A stretch of DNA of 64,000 bases from Streptococcus pseudopneumoniae (lineage in GTDB: Bacteria; Bacillota; Bacilli; Lactobacillales; Streptococcaceae): positions 1-64,000 of the forward strand of contig NZ_JWAJ01000099.1 of the NCBI RefSeq assembly GCF_001068775.1, given 5' to 3'. The translations under genes and the position numbers were made by a program. Below the pieces are notes generated by a model. It made no database searches and was not told the DNA's origin. It saw only the letters and a program-made list of their open reading frames with translations. Shown here piece after piece: positions 1-10,208 of this stretch; position 1 is the first letter of the stretch, and every line of letters starts with the position of its first letter.

Positions 1-268
1 TGGTTAAGCTTGATTTCTTGACCGAGCGCTTGCGATTGCTTTCATAAGCTTGTTGAGCATAGTCGGCCGAATAAACCTTTTTGAAGCGCCCTTTTCCAAG
101 ACATTGCAGAATTGTCCCGCGCTTGATTTCAGTGTGGATAGTTTGAGGAGCTTTTCCAAGTAGAGAGGCAATTTCTCTATTTGATTTCCCTTCCTTTTTC
201 CATCGTTCGATTAAGCGACGACTATCGATTGTCAAATGTTTGCCTTTTGTAGTATAATGATTTTGCAT
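1..268 (-). mobile_element. IS30-family transposase, N-terminal part (cut by window edge)
   Basis: The minus strand from the ATG at 268-266 reads an uninterrupted 89-codon frame running off the left edge. It begins MQNHYTTKGKHLTIDSR and contains the N-terminal helix-turn-helix typical of IS30-family transposases (motif RRLIERWKKEGKSNREIASL, then TIHTEIKRG). A ribosome binding site (AAGAAAGG) lies 7 bases upstream of the ATG, and TATACT (complement of positions near 303-308) could be a -10 box. The DDE catalytic part would be outside the window, so I cannot say whether the element is intact. It resembles IS1239-like elements of streptococci from memory. A decayed tail of the same family lies at 10209-10370. 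Confidence 0.85.
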
Positions 269-534
269 CTCTGTGCCTTTCTTGTGTTTGTGGTGACTAA
301 CAAGTATAACACAGAGGTGTTTTCTTATGCCTATAAAAGCTTTCATTTGGCAAGAGGAACTCTTGAAGCTGTTTCGTCAGCTAAACTAAGGCTAGTCTTA
401 GCCTTGGCTCGCCAGCCTAACAGCATCAAGCCTCTTATCAAATGAAATCGAGTACTAGCTATAAGCTAGTTGAAACATCTAATTTTTAGGAGGGCTGGGT
501 GGCTAACTTCATTATAGAACTTTCAGTCCTAACC

Positions 535-556
535 TTTTTTCATACTTTTGCGAATA
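535..556 (+). promoter_or_regulatory. Possible SigX (competence) box upstream of hicAB
   Basis: A T-tract (535-540) is followed after 8 bases by TGCGAATA (549-556), which matches the streptococcal SigX cin-box consensus TACGAATA at 7 of 8 positions. The arrangement parallels the box in front of coiA in this window. One mismatch in an 8-mer can arise by chance. Confidence 0.3.
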
Positions 557-571
557 GATGATATAGAAGGA

Positions 572-599
572 TTGACAAAATACGCATTATGAGTATAAT
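572..599 (+). promoter_or_regulatory. Sigma-A promoter of hicAB
   Basis: TTGACA (572-577), a 16-bp spacer and TATAAT (594-599) make a near-consensus housekeeping promoter. The ribosome binding site AGAAAGG (601-607) follows directly and the hicA ATG is at 617, so the leader is only about 10 bases long. Confidence 0.8.
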
Positions 600-616
600 T
601 AGAAAGGTAACCATAA

Positions 617-805
617 ATGCCCATTACAGGTAAGGAAATGGTAAAATTAGCTCTTGCAAATGGATGGATTGAAGTTCGTAAGAGAGGAAGTCATCACCAT
701 TTTAAGAAAGAAGGAATTCCCTATCTTGTTACGATTCCAGTACATGCTAATGATGATTTAGGAAGAGGTTTGGAGAGAAAAATATTAAAGGATTTGGGCT
801 TGTAG
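617..805 (+). CDS. hicA: HicA-family mRNA interferase toxin
   Basis: This 62-residue protein has the HicA (YcfA-like) dsRBD-type fold signature: an N-terminal GKEMVKLALANGW segment and the conserved catalytic motif RGSHHHFKK around residues 22-30, followed by VTIPVHAN. HicA toxins cleave mRNA and arrest translation until neutralised by HicB. The length is typical of the family. It is the first gene of a two-gene operon with hicB starting 28 bases downstream, the usual toxin-first order. The start ATG follows AGAAAGG with 9 bases spacing. Location next to an IS30 element fits mobile accessory DNA. Confidence 0.9.
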   Translation: MPITGKEMVKLALANGWIEVRKRGSHHHFKKEGIPYLVTIPVHANDDLGRGLERKILKDLGL

Positions 806-832
806 TAGATTTGGAAATTGTGGAGGTGTGTT

Positions 833-1210
833 ATGCTAAAATCTTATCCTGCTATTTTTCATAGGGAAGGTACTGGATATTGGGTTGAATTTCCCGAATT
901 TGGAGGAGGGACAGAGGGGGCAACTATTGAACTTGCCATGAAAAATGCTCATGAAATGCTTGAGAATGTCTTAGCTTCTTATATTGATGAAGGGCTAGCT
1001 TTGCCTACTCCTAGTGATATTTCTAATCTAAAAGCTCCTGATGGATTTGTAACTTTGATTCAGGTCAATCCTTTGCCTTTTGTAAAGAATAATAAGGCGA
1101 TTCGAAAGAATGTTACGGTTCCAGAGTGGCTTGTTAGATTAGCAGATCGAGAGAAAGTGAACTATTCTGAAGTGTTGACGCAAGCTTTAGAAAATCGCTT
1201 GCAACTTTAA
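833..1210 (+). CDS. hicB: HicB-family antitoxin
   Basis: This 125-residue protein has the HicB partial RNase-H-like N-terminal domain (YPAIFHREGTGYWVEFPEF, then the GATIELAMKNAHEML segment) and a C-terminal ribbon-helix-helix-like DNA-binding tail (VTVPEWLVRLADREKVNYSE). It should bind HicA and autorepress the operon. I chose the ATG at 833 because GGAGGT lies at 822-827; an in-frame TTG at 818 would start upstream of that ribosome binding site. It follows hicA in the same transcript. Confidence 0.9.
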   Translation: MLKSYPAIFHREGTGYWVEFPEFGGGTEGATIELAMKNAHEMLENVLASYIDEGLALPTPSDISNLKAPDGFVTLIQVNPLPFVKNNKAIRKNVTVPEWLVRLADREKVNYSEVLTQALENRLQL

Positions 1211-1246
1211 GCTCATAAAATGATGAAGGTGGGGAGTAGCTCAGCC

Positions 1247-1268
1247 TTTTTCTTATCCTTTTCGAATA
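1247..1268 (+). promoter_or_regulatory. SigX/ComX-type cin-box of coiA
   Basis: A T-tract (1247-1251) followed after 9 bases by TTCGAATA (1261-1268), 7 of 8 matches to the SigX box TACGAATA, sits 20 bases before the coiA start. coiA is a known late competence gene in streptococci, so this is the expected position of a SigX promoter. Confidence 0.7.
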
Positions 1269-1288
1269 AAGTAGAAAAGGGGGTATAA

Positions 1289-2245
1289 ATGTTTTTAGCC
1301 AGAGATGAAAAAGGAAGCTTAGTCAATGCCTTGGAGGATAAATTAGTTAAACAAAGCTATACTTGTCCAGCTTGTGGAGCTTTGGTTCGATTAAGAAAAG
1401 GGAAGAACCTACGGACGCATTTTGCCCATGTATCGCTCAAACAGTGTGATTTTTACTACGAAAATGAGAGTCTAGAGCATCTGGAAAATAAGGTTGCCCT
1501 TTTTAATTGGGCGATGAAAAATGACAAGGCCGAGCTTGAATGTCCCATTCCTCAACTAAAACAAATTGCAGATATCTTTATCAATAAACAACTAGCTCTA
1601 GAAATTCAATGCAGTCCCATTTCATGTGACCTTTTGAGGAACAGAAGCAATGGTTATCGAAGTTTGGGAATTCAAGTTCTTTGGCTACTGGGAGAAAAAC
1701 TCTGGCTAAAAGCGCGACTAACTAAACTTCAGAGAGATTTTCTTTACTTCAGTAATAATATGGGCTTTCATATTTGGGAGTTAGACCATAAAAAACAAGT
1801 TTTAAGACTTAAGTACCTCCTTCACCAAGATTTGAAAGGGAAACTCCATTATCAGGTCAAGGAATTTTCTTATGACAAAGGAAATCTTCTAGAAATATTA
1901 CGGACTCCTTATCATCAACAAAATCTTACCACTTTTTCGGTTGAACAAGATAAGAACATTTGTCACTACATTCAAAAACAACTCTTTTATCAAAATCCCT
2001 ATTGGATGAAGCAACAAGCCCAAGCTTACTTAAGAGGAGAAAACCTATTAAATCTGAAGACTAAGAACTGGTATCCCCAAGTAAGGCCTATAGAAAATGG
2101 TCTATTTTGTCAGATAACTGTAGATTTGCAGGGCTATTACGATAATTTTCAGGCTTATTATCAACTAAATCCCAAAATTGACACACAAAAGCTTTATCCA
2201 CCTGCCTTTTATCAGCAATATTTCTTAAAAAATATGGTAAAATAG
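1289..2245 (+). CDS. coiA: Competence protein CoiA
   Basis: CoiA is a late competence protein needed for transformation; it is proposed to act with RecA/DprA on incoming DNA. The 318-residue protein shows an N-terminal zinc-binding-like segment (CPACGALVRLRKGK...HFAH, about residues 27-50) and the nuclease-like core with IADIFINKQLALEIQCSPIS (about residues 94-113), in which D and ExQ fit the CoiA PD-(D/E)XK-type motif. The start has a strong AAAGGGGG ribosome binding site. It is preceded by a SigX-type box (1261-1268) and followed closely by pepF, the arrangement I recall from pneumococcus. Confidence 0.93.
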   Translation: MFLARDEKGSLVNALEDKLVKQSYTCPACGALVRLRKGKNLRTHFAHVSLKQCDFYYENESLEHLENKVALFNWAMKNDKAELECPIPQLKQIADIFINKQLALEIQCSPISCDLLRNRSNGYRSLGIQVLWLLGEKLWLKARLTKLQRDFLYFSNNMGFHIWELDHKKQVLRLKYLLHQDLKGKLHYQVKEFSYDKGNLLEILRTPYHQQNLTTFSVEQDKNICHYIQKQLFYQNPYWMKQQAQAYLRGENLLNLKTKNWYPQVRPIENGLFCQITVDLQGYYDNFQAYYQLNPKIDTQKLYPPAFYQQYFLKNMVK

Positions 2246-2263
2246 AAAGGATGGAGGAAACTT

Positions 2264-4066
2264 ATGGTATTACAACGAAATGAAATCAATGAAAAAGATA
2301 CATGGGATCTATCAACGATCTTTGAAACAGACCAAAAATGGGAAGAAGAACTCGCCCTTTTAACAGAAGATACAAAACAAGCAGCTAGTCTTGAAGGACA
2401 TCTCTTGGACAGTGCAGAAAGCCTTCTTGAAATTACAGAGCGTTATCTGGATTTGAGTCGTCGTCTTGAAAAACTCTATGTCTATGCACATATGAAAAAC
2501 GATCAGGATACACGAGTTGCTAAATATCAAGAATACTACGCAAAAGCCATGACTCTTTATAGTCAACTTGATCAAGTCTTCTCTTTCTATGAGCCTGAAT
2601 TTATGGCAATCACAGAAGACCAGTATCAAAACCTTTTAGCAAAAGAACCAAAACTCCAGCCTTATAAACACTTCTTTGATAAACTCTTGCAAAATAAGGA
2701 CCATGTCCTTTCACAACGTGAAGAAGAGTTGCTTGCAGGCGCTGGTGAAATCTTCGGTGCTGCTAGTGAAACCTTTGCTATTTTAGATAATGCAGATATC
2801 GTCTTTCCATTTGTTAAAGATGAAGATGGAAATGAAGTTCAATTATCACACGGCGTTTATATGCGCTTGGTAGAATCTAAAAATCGTGAGGTTCGTCGTG
2901 GAGCTTATGAAGCCCTCTATGCTACTTATGAGCAATACCAGCACACTTACGCTAAAACCTTGCAGACCAATGTTAAAGTGCAAAACTATCGTGCTAAGGT
3001 TCGTAATTACAAGAGTGCGCGTGAAGCTGCTCTTGCGGCCAACTTTGTGCCAGAAAGTGTTTATGACAATCTAGTATCTGCTGTTCGTAAGCACTTACCA
3101 TTATTGCACCGTTATCTGGCTCTTCGCTCAAAAATTCTTGGTATTCCAGACCTCAAAATGTACGATGTCTATACACCATTGTCTTCAGTGGAATACAACT
3201 TTACTTATGAAGAAGCCTTGAAGAAAGCAGAAGATGCTTTGGCAGTTCTTGGTGAGGATTACTTGAGCCGTGTTAAACGTGCCTTCAGCGAACGCTGGAT
3301 TGATGTGTATGAAAATCAAGGCAAGCGTTCAGGTGCATATTCTGGCGGTTCTTATGATACCAACGCCTTCATGCTTCTTAACTGGCAAGATAACCTGGAT
3401 AATCTCTTTACTCTTGTACATGAGACAGGGCACAGTATGCATTCTAGCTATACGCGTGAAACACAACCTTATGTATACGGAGATTACTCAATCTTCTTGG
3501 CAGAAATTGCTTCAACTACTAATGAAAACATCCTGACAGAAAAATTATTGCAAGAAGTTCAAGACGATGCAACACGCTTTGCAATTCTCAACAACTTCCT
3601 AGATGGTTTCCGTGGAACAGTCTTCCGCCAAACTCAATTTGCTGAATTTGAACATGCTATTCACCAAGCTGACCAAAATGGTGAAGTCTTGACAAGTGAG
3701 TTCCTAAACAATCTCTATGCTGACTTGAACCAAGAATATTATGGCTTGAGCAAGGAAGACAATCCTCAAATCCAGTACGAGTGGGCTCGTATCCCGCATT
3801 TCTACTATAACTACTATGTCTATCAATATTCAACAGGCTTTGCAGCAGCTTCAGCTTTGGCTGAAAAGATTGTTCATGGTAGCCAAGAGGATCGTGATCG
3901 CTATATTGACTACCTCAAAGCAGGGAAGTCAGACTATCCACTCAATATCATGCGTAAAGCGGGTGTTGATATGGAAAAAGAAGATTACCTCAACGATGCC
4001 TTTGCAGTCTTTGAACGCCGTTTGGATGAGTTTGAAGCTCTTGTTGAAAAATTAGGATTGGCATAA
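2264..4066 (+). CDS. pepF: Oligoendopeptidase F (M3 zinc metallopeptidase)
   Basis: This 600-residue cytoplasmic peptidase is predicted to cut short oligopeptides, aiding peptide nutrition and turnover. The M3 zinc motif HETGH begins at residue 386 ([13 protein letters not shown]), with the downstream glutamate ligand expected in the EIASTTNE segment. Length matches PepF/PepB of streptococci. It lies 18 bases after coiA with its own AGGATGGAGG region as ribosome binding site and 5 bases before the methyltransferase gene, so the three may be co-transcribed. Confidence 0.95.
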   Translation: MVLQRNEINEKDTWDLSTIFETDQKWEEELALLTEDTKQAASLEGHLLDSAESLLEITERYLDLSRRLEKLYVYAHMKNDQDTRVAKYQEYYAKAMTLYSQLDQVFSFYEPEFMAITEDQYQNLLAKEPKLQPYKHFFDKLLQNKDHVLSQREEELLAGAGEIFGAASETFAILDNADIVFPFVKDEDGNEVQLSHGVYMRLVESKNREVRRGAYEALYATYEQYQHTYAKTLQTNVKVQNYRAKVRNYKSAREAALAANFVPESVYDNLVSAVRKHLPLLHRYLALRSKILGIPDLKMYDVYTPLSSVEYNFTYEEALKKAEDALAVLGEDYLSRVKRAFSERWIDVYENQGKRSGAYSGGSYDTNAFMLLNWQDNLDNLFTLVHETGHSMHSSYTRETQPYVYGDYSIFLAEIASTTNENILTEKLLQEVQDDATRFAILNNFLDGFRGTVFRQTQFAEFEHAIHQADQNGEVLTSEFLNNLYADLNQEYYGLSKEDNPQIQYEWARIPHFYYNYYVYQYSTGFAAASALAEKIVHGSQEDRDRYIDYLKAGKSDYPLNIMRKAGVDMEKEDYLNDAFAVFERRLDEFEALVEKLGLA

Positions 4067-4071
4067 GGCAG

Positions 4072-4785
4072 ATGGTAAAGTCTTATAGTAAAAATGCCAA
4101 TCATAACATGCGACGTCCTGTTGTCAAGCATGAGATTGTCGAGTTCATGCGCCACAGACAAAAGCAGGTGACAGGTTCCCTAAAAGAACTAGAAAACTTT
4201 GCTCGCAAGGAAAATATTCCCATCATTCCTCATGAAACCGTCGCTTACTTTCGTTTCCTTATGGAAACTATTCAACCAAAAAATATTTTAGAGATTGGTA
4301 CGGCGATTGGATTTTCAGCACTTTTGATGGCAGAACATTTACCCAAGTCAAAAATCACCACTATTGACCGAAATCCTGAGATGATTGGTTTTGCCAAGGA
4401 GAATTTTGCTCGCTTTGATAGTCGCAAGCAGATTACCCTTTTAGAAGGCGATGCTGTGGATGTCCTTTCGACCTTAACAGAGTCCTACGACTTTGTATTT
4501 ATGGATTCTGCCAAGTCCAAGTACATCATTTTTCTACCAGAAATACTCAAACATTTGGAAGTTGGAGGAGTGGTAGTCTTGGATGATATTTTCCAGGGTG
4601 GTGATGTGGCCAAGGATATCATGGAAGTACGTCGAGGCCAACGAACAATCTATCGTGGCTTGCAACGACTCTTTGATGCGACTTTGGACAATCCAGGATT
4701 AACCGCTACTTTGGTTCCTCTTGGAGACGGAATTCTCATGCTGAGAAAAAATCAAGCAGAAGTAGAACTGCCTGATATTGATTGA
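4072..4785 (+). CDS. SAM-dependent O-methyltransferase (YrrM-like)
   Basis: A 237-residue class I methyltransferase of the O-methyltransferase family 3 type. The SAM-binding motif I is ILEIGTAIGFSALLMA (about residues 75-90), the acidic loop is TIDRNPEMI, and the FMDSAKSKY and VVLDDIF segments supply the catalytic acidic residues typical of the group. Substrate is unknown; in related bacilli YrrM modifies a tRNA uridine derivative, which is a possibility only. It starts 5 bases after the pepF stop and precedes prsA. Confidence 0.85.
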   Translation: MVKSYSKNANHNMRRPVVKHEIVEFMRHRQKQVTGSLKELENFARKENIPIIPHETVAYFRFLMETIQPKNILEIGTAIGFSALLMAEHLPKSKITTIDRNPEMIGFAKENFARFDSRKQITLLEGDAVDVLSTLTESYDFVFMDSAKSKYIIFLPEILKHLEVGGVVVLDDIFQGGDVAKDIMEVRRGQRTIYRGLQRLFDATLDNPGLTATLVPLGDGILMLRKNQAEVELPDID

Positions 4786-4858
4786 TTTCAGATATTTTTA
4801 AGACAATTTGGTAAAATAGATAAGGTAAACCTTTATTTAGTGAACAAAAGGAGTAAAC

Positions 4859-5800
4859 ATGAAGAAAAAACTAATGGCAGGAGCCATCACCTTGTTGTCA
4901 GTAGCTACTTTGGCTGCTTGTTCCAATAGCTCTCAAGGAGCAGACTTGATCAGTATGAAGGGTGATGTGATTACAGAACATCAATTCTTTGAAGAAGTTA
5001 AAAACAATGCGACTGCTCAACAAGTCTTGCTGAATATGACCATTCAAAAAGTTTTTGAAAAACAATATGGTTCAGAAGTTAGCGATAAAGAAGTAGAGGA
5101 TGCCGTTGCAGAAGAACAAAAGAAATACGGTGATAGCTATCAAACGATTCTCGCCCGTTCAGGTATGACTGCTGAAAGCCGTAAAGCTCAAATTCGTACA
5201 AGTAAATTAGTTGAGTATGCTGTTAAGAAAGCCGCTGAAGCTGAATTAACAGATGAAAACTATAAAAAAGCATTTGAAGAGTATACTCCAGAAGTAACGG
5301 CTCAAATTATTAAACTTGACAGTGAAGATAAGGCTAAGGAAGTTCTTGCCAAAGCAAAAGAATCTGGAGCTGATTTTGCACAACTTGCAAAAGACAATTC
5401 TACAGATGAAAAGACTAAAGAAAATGGTGGAGAAATTACCTTTGACTCTGCATCAACAGAATTGCCAGACGTGGTTAAAAAAGCTGCTTTTGCGCTTGAT
5501 GTTAACGGAATTTCAGATGTTATCACTGCTCCAGGAACTCAAGCTTATACAAGTAGTTTCTACATTGTGAAACTAACTAAGAAGTCTGAAAAATCTTCAA
5601 ACTTGGATGACTACAAAGAAAAACTTAAAACAATCATTTTGACTCAAAAACAAAATGATGCAACCTTTGTCCAAGGTGTCATTAGTAAAGAATTACAGGA
5701 TGCAAACATTAAAGTTAAAGACCAGTCCTTCCAAAATATCTTTACACAATACATCAAAAGCGAAACAACTTCTGACAGCAGCAGTAGCGCCTCAAACTAA
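4859..5800 (+). CDS. prsA: Foldase lipoprotein PrsA (PpmA-type parvulin)
   Basis: A 313-residue surface lipoprotein thought to help exported proteins fold. It has a signal peptide with lipobox LAAC, the lipidated cysteine being residue 21. A SurA-like N-terminal helical region is followed by a parvulin prolyl-isomerase-like domain (about residues 143-245; EVTAQIIKL, DFAQLAKDNSTDEKTKENGG, then the STELP segment), and a serine-rich tail SDSSSSASN. It is called PpmA in pneumococcus. AAAGGAG precedes the ATG. A strong terminator at 5811-5844 ends the operon. Confidence 0.92.
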   Translation: MKKKLMAGAITLLSVATLAACSNSSQGADLISMKGDVITEHQFFEEVKNNATAQQVLLNMTIQKVFEKQYGSEVSDKEVEDAVAEEQKKYGDSYQTILARSGMTAESRKAQIRTSKLVEYAVKKAAEAELTDENYKKAFEEYTPEVTAQIIKLDSEDKAKEVLAKAKESGADFAQLAKDNSTDEKTKENGGEITFDSASTELPDVVKKAAFALDVNGISDVITAPGTQAYTSSFYIVKLTKKSEKSSNLDDYKEKLKTIILTQKQNDATFVQGVISKELQDANIKVKDQSFQNIFTQYIKSETTSDSSSSASN

Positions 5801-5810
5801 GATAGTAATG

Positions 5811-5844
5811 AACTACCTTCCTCTATCTGGAAGGTAGTTTTTAA
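5811..5844 (+). terminator. Rho-independent terminator after prsA
   Basis: An 11-bp stem AACTACCTTCC (5811-5821) / GGAAGGTAGTT (5829-5839) with a 7-base loop is followed by TTTT. Confidence 0.9.
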
Positions 5845-6001
5845 GTTTATAAAATATCAACATTATAGTTTTATAAGTCCTAGTAACTTAAAACGCTCGA
5901 TAGATCGGATAAGGGGATCACTCAAGACATTCTAGTCCAGAGTCTGTTTTGAGTAAAATTCGAATGTTTTCACTGTAAGAGTTTTTTTCTAGTCTAAAAA
6001 A

Positions 6002-6010
6002 TGGTATAAT
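6002..6010 (+). promoter_or_regulatory. Extended -10 promoter of ftsW
   Basis: TGGTATAAT (6002-6010) is an extended -10 element about 60 bases before the ftsW ATG. The expected -35 region is T-rich and poor. The rest of the 5845-6072 gap shows nothing else I can support. Confidence 0.6.
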
Positions 6011-6072
6011 AGCATGTAAAACTAGAAATAATAAGGGAAAATAAAAATATTTTTCCGATAGATAGGTGACAT

Positions 6073-7284
6073 ATGAAAATAAGTAAAAGGCACCTGCTGA
6101 ATTATTCCATTTTGATTCCTTATTTACTGTTATCCGTTTTAGGATTGATAGTAGTTTATTCGACAACTAGTGCGTCCCTCATTCAGGAAGGAAAGAGTGC
6201 ATTACAACTAGTGCGAAATCAGGGGATTTTCTGGATAGCCAGTTTATTCTTAATAGCCTTAATTTATAAATTAAAATTAGGATTTCTGCGAAATGAGCGA
6301 TTACTCTTTATCGTCATGTTTGTCGAGTTGATATTATTGGCTCTAGCACGTTTAATCGGTAGTCCAATCAATGGAGCCTATGGCTGGATCAAGGTTGGCC
6401 CGATCACGATTCAACCAGCAGAGTATCTAAAGATTATTATCATTTGGTACTTGGCTCAGCGTTTTTCAAAACAACAAGATGAGATAGCAGTTTATGACTT
6501 CCAAATTTTAACCCTCAATCAGTGGTTGCCAAGAGCCTTTAATGATTGGCGGTTTGTCCTCTTGGTCATGATAGGTAGTTTGGCAATCTTCCCTGACCTT
6601 GGAAATGCAACCATCTTGATTTTAGTATCCTTGCTCATGTATACCATCAGTGGAATAGCTTATCGGTGGTTCACAACTATTCTGGGCTTACTAGCTGGTG
6701 TTTCTATGATTTCCTTAACAGCCATTCGCTTTATCGGTGTTGAAAAATTCTCAAAGATTCCTGTCTTTGGTTATGTTGCCAAGCGTTTCAGTGCTTTTTT
6801 CAACCCCTTTAATGACCTAGCAGGATCTGGGCATCAGTTAGCCAATTCTTATTATGCAATGGTTAACGGTGGCTGGTTTGGTCTTGGTTTAGGAAATTCC
6901 ATTGAAAAACGAGGTTATCTACCAGAAGCCCATACAGACTTTGTCTTTTCGATTGTGATAGAGGAGTTTGGATTTGTAGGAGCTAGTCTTATTTTGGCTC
7001 TTCTATTCTTCTTGATTCTTCGTATTATTTTGGTTGGAATTCGAGCGAGAGATCCTTTCAACTCAATGGTGGCAATCGGTATTGGGGGCATGATTCTGAT
7101 ACAGGTATTTGTTAACATTGGCGGTATATCAGGCTTGATCCCTTCAACAGGGGTAACCTTCCCCTTCCTATCGCAAGGGGGAAACAGTCTCTTGGTCCTA
7201 TCAGTAGCCATCGCCTTTGTGTTGAATATTGATGCCAGTGAAAAACGTGCCAAACTCTATCGCGAATTAGAAGCGCAACTCTAA
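6073..7284 (+). CDS. ftsW: Septal peptidoglycan glycosyltransferase FtsW
   Basis: A 403-residue SEDS-family polytopic membrane protein that polymerises lipid II at the division site together with its partner class B PBP. Hydrophobic segments run through the whole length from residue 10. The SEDS signatures are present: AEYLKI (about 116-121), PDLGNATI (about 174-181), AHTDFVFSIVIEEFGF (about 284-299) and the C-terminal GVTFPFLSQGGNSLL (about 359-373). Placement directly ahead of ppc is the arrangement recalled from pneumococcus and favours FtsW over RodA. Confidence 0.92.
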   Translation: MKISKRHLLNYSILIPYLLLSVLGLIVVYSTTSASLIQEGKSALQLVRNQGIFWIASLFLIALIYKLKLGFLRNERLLFIVMFVELILLALARLIGSPINGAYGWIKVGPITIQPAEYLKIIIIWYLAQRFSKQQDEIAVYDFQILTLNQWLPRAFNDWRFVLLVMIGSLAIFPDLGNATILILVSLLMYTISGIAYRWFTTILGLLAGVSMISLTAIRFIGVEKFSKIPVFGYVAKRFSAFFNPFNDLAGSGHQLANSYYAMVNGGWFGLGLGNSIEKRGYLPEAHTDFVFSIVIEEFGFVGASLILALLFFLILRIILVGIRARDPFNSMVAIGIGGMILIQVFVNIGGISGLIPSTGVTFPFLSQGGNSLLVLSVAIAFVLNIDASEKRAKLYRELEAQL

Positions 7285-7309
7285 GACATAATATAACAAG
7301 GAGAAAAAA

Positions 7310-10135
7310 ATGTCTCTTCAAAAGTTAGAAAATTATAGTAATAAAACGGTCGTACAGGAAGAAGTTCAAATCTTGACAGATATGCTGGAAGATATCACCC
7401 AAAATATGCTTCCTGCTGAAACCTTTGATAAGATTATGCACTTGAAGGAACTTTCGTCAAAACTTGACTATCAAGGGCTAGATAAAGTAGTAACAGGTCT
7501 TTCAAATGATGAGATGGTCTACATTTCTAGATACTTCTCTATCTTGCCACTTTTAATTAACATCTCAGAAGATGTTGACTTGGCTTACGAGATTAACCAT
7601 CTAAATAATGTTGATCAAGACTATCTCGGTAAATTGTCTACAACAATCAAAATGGTGGCTGAAAAAGAAAACGCTGCTGAAATCCTTGAACACTTGAACG
7701 TGGTGCCAGTTTTGACAGCCCATCCTACTCAGGTACAACGTAAGAGTATGTTGGACTTGACCACTCACATCCATACTCTTTTGCGTAAATATCGTGATGT
7801 GAGAATGGGGCTCATTAACAAGGAAAAATGGCATAATGATCTTCGTCGCTATATTGAGATTATCATGCAGACAGATATGATTCGTGAGAAAAAACTAAAA
7901 GTAACCAACGAAATCACCAATGTTATGGAGTACTACAATAGTTCCTTCCTACAGGCTGTCCCTAACTTGATGCTAGAGTACAAGCGTCTAGCAAAAGAAC
8001 AAGGAATTGACCTAAAACAAGCTAAACCAATTACTATGGGAATGTGGATCGGTGGAGACCGTGATGGGAATCCATTTGTGACAGCTGAGACGCTTATGCG
8101 TTCTGCTACCATTCAAAGTGAAGTAGTCTTGAACTACTATATCAGCAAGATTTCAAGTCTCTATCGCACCTTCTCTCTATCGACTAATTTGTCAAAAACA
8201 AGTCAAGCTGTTGAAGAAATGGCTGCTCAGTCTGGAGATACATCCGTCTTTCGTGAAAAAGAACCCTATCGTCGTGCCTTTCATTTGATTCAGTCCAAAT
8301 TGATTCAAACTCTCTTGAATTTAAAAGAATGGTCTGTGGTTGGCTCGTCAGCTGATGAACGCCATCCTGTTGAACGTCTTTTTGGTACTCAAGGGCATCA
8401 ACAAGGAGTGATTACTGACTATATTAGCAATCGACTTTCAGGAGCTATTCAAGAGCTGGCTGAAGATCGTCCACCATTTTACGAAACAGTTGAAGAGTTC
8501 AAAAAAGATCTATATACTATTAAGGATTCATTACTTGAAAACAAGGCAGAGTCCTTGCTTACAGGTGAATTTGCAGAACTTTTAGAAGCTGTAGAAGTCT
8601 TTGGTTTCTTCTTAGCTTCCATCGACATGCGTCAAGACTCAAGTGTTCACGAGGCCTGTGTGGCAGAATTGTTGGCATCTGCTGGAATCAATGACCACTA
8701 TAGTGATTTATCAGAAGATGAAAAATGCGACTTGCTATTGCATGAATTATTAGAAGATCCTCGAATCTTGTCTGCAACTCATGCTGAGAAGTCTGAACTT
8801 CTCGAAAAAGAATTAGCTATTTTCAAAACTGCACGTGAATTAAAAGATCGTTTAGGAGAAGATGTCATTCGTCAAACGATTATCTCTCACGCAACCAGCG
8901 TGTCTGATATGCTGGAATTAGCAATCATGCTAAAAGAAGTTGGATTGGTGGATGCTGAAAAAGCACGTGTTCAGATTGTACCACTCTTTGAGACGATTGA
9001 AGACTTGGATCATTCTGAAGAAACTATGAGAAAATATTTCTCTCTACCACTTGCTAAGAAATGGATTGCTTCTAAAAACAATTACCAAGAAATCATGCTC
9101 GGCTACTCTGATAGTAACAAGGATGGTGGTTATCTATCATCTTGTTGGACACTTTATAAGGCCCAACAACAATTGACTGCTATTGGTGATGAATTTGGAG
9201 TCAAAGTAACCTTCTTCCATGGTCGTGGTGGTACCGTTGGCCGTGGTGGTGGCCCTACTTATGATGCCATTGCTTCTCAACCACTCAAGTCCATCAAGGA
9301 TCGTATCCGTTTGACTGAGCAAGGAGAAGTTATCGGAAACAAATACGGAAACAAGGATGCAGCCTACTATAACCTTGAAATGTTGGTTTCAGCAGCTATC
9401 AACCGCATGATTACCAAGAAGAAGAGTGATACCAATACGTCAAATCGCTATGAAGCCATCATGGATCAAGTAGTAGAACGTAGCTACGATATTTATCGTG
9501 AACTCGTATTTGGAAATGACCATTTCTATGATTATTTCTTTGAATCGAGTCCAATCAAGGCTATCTCAAGTTTCAATATTGGTTCTCGTCCAGCAGCTCG
9601 TAAAACGATCACTGAAATCGGTGGTTTACGTGCTATTCCTTGGGTATTCTCATGGTCACAAAGTCGTGTTATGTTCCCAGGTTGGTATGGAGTTGGTTCA
9701 AGCTTTAAGGAATTTATCGACCAAGATCCAAAAAATATTGAATATCTTCGTGATATGTATCAAAATTGGCCATTCTTCCAATCACTCCTATCCAACGTCG
9801 ATATGGTCTTGTCAAAATCAAATATGAACATTGCCTTTGAATACGCTAAACTGTGTGAAAGTGAAGAAGTACAAGCAATTTACTATACCATTTTAGATGA
9901 ATGGCAGTTGACTAAGGACGTTATCTTGTCTATTGAAGGCCATGAGGAGCTCTTGGCAGAAAATACCTATTTGAAAGACAGTCTCAACTACCGCATGCCT
10001 TATTTCAATATCCTTAACTATATTCAGTTGGAATTGATTAAGCGTCAACGTCGTGGTGAGTTATCTTCAGATGAAGAAAGATTAATCCATACAACTATCA
10101 ACGGAATTGCTACAGGATTACGTAATTCAGGTTGA
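7310..10135 (+). CDS. ppc: Phosphoenolpyruvate carboxylase
   Basis: A 941-residue enzyme that carboxylates PEP to oxaloacetate, the main anaplerotic route and source of aspartate in streptococci that lack a full TCA cycle. The catalytic motif [13 protein letters not shown] lies near residue 135-147, and the [14 protein letters not shown] and [19 protein letters not shown] motifs near 600 and 635 carry the PEP/bicarbonate-binding residues. It ends [10 protein letters not shown], close to the family's (M)RNTG C-terminus. AAGGAG precedes the ATG, 25 bases after ftsW, so co-transcription is likely. Confidence 0.97.
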   Translation: MSLQKLENYSNKTVVQEEVQILTDMLEDITQNMLPAETFDKIMHLKELSSKLDYQGLDKVVTGLSNDEMVYISRYFSILPLLINISEDVDLAYEINHLNNVDQDYLGKLSTTIKMVAEKENAAEILEHLNVVPVLTAHPTQVQRKSMLDLTTHIHTLLRKYRDVRMGLINKEKWHNDLRRYIEIIMQTDMIREKKLKVTNEITNVMEYYNSSFLQAVPNLMLEYKRLAKEQGIDLKQAKPITMGMWIGGDRDGNPFVTAETLMRSATIQSEVVLNYYISKISSLYRTFSLSTNLSKTSQAVEEMAAQSGDTSVFREKEPYRRAFHLIQSKLIQTLLNLKEWSVVGSSADERHPVERLFGTQGHQQGVITDYISNRLSGAIQELAEDRPPFYETVEEFKKDLYTIKDSLLENKAESLLTGEFAELLEAVEVFGFFLASIDMRQDSSVHEACVAELLASAGINDHYSDLSEDEKCDLLLHELLEDPRILSATHAEKSELLEKELAIFKTARELKDRLGEDVIRQTIISHATSVSDMLELAIMLKEVGLVDAEKARVQIVPLFETIEDLDHSEETMRKYFSLPLAKKWIASKNNYQEIMLGYSDSNKDGGYLSSCWTLYKAQQQLTAIGDEFGVKVTFFHGRGGTVGRGGGPTYDAIASQPLKSIKDRIRLTEQGEVIGNKYGNKDAAYYNLEMLVSAAINRMITKKKSDTNTSNRYEAIMDQVVERSYDIYRELVFGNDHFYDYFFESSPIKAISSFNIGSRPAARKTITEIGGLRAIPWVFSWSQSRVMFPGWYGVGSSFKEFIDQDPKNIEYLRDMYQNWPFFQSLLSNVDMVLSKSNMNIAFEYAKLCESEEVQAIYYTILDEWQLTKDVILSIEGHEELLAENTYLKDSLNYRMPYFNILNYIQLELIKRQRRGELSSDEERLIHTTINGIATGLRNSG

Positions 10136-10208
10136 TACAAGCAAGATTTTCCAAAAACGTAGGGATTGCCTAAGTCTCAAGTTCAAGTTGGATAGCAAAT
10201 AGCAATTT

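Larger units (their letters stand above)
269..616. other. Intergenic region between IS30 element and hicA
   Basis: No convincing gene. It holds the upstream end of the IS30 element, a 7-bp hairpin at 388-405 (AAGGCTA/TAGCCTT, loop GTCT), and a perfect inverted repeat at 454-470 (ACTAGCT-ATA-AGCTAGT). Neither hairpin is followed by a T-run, so they do not look like terminators. One may be near the IS end, but I could not define the terminal inverted repeat. The hicA promoter and a possible SigX-type box occupy 535-599. Confidence 0.5.

Noticed and set aside
236-445. Open frame of 69 codons on the plus strand next to the IS30 element
   Set aside because: It overlaps the transposase start on the other strand, has no ribosome binding site and an unlikely composition; treated as chance.
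5850-6072. Possible small RNA in the prsA-ftsW gap
   Set aside because: No promoter-terminator pair other than the ftsW promoter could be supported.
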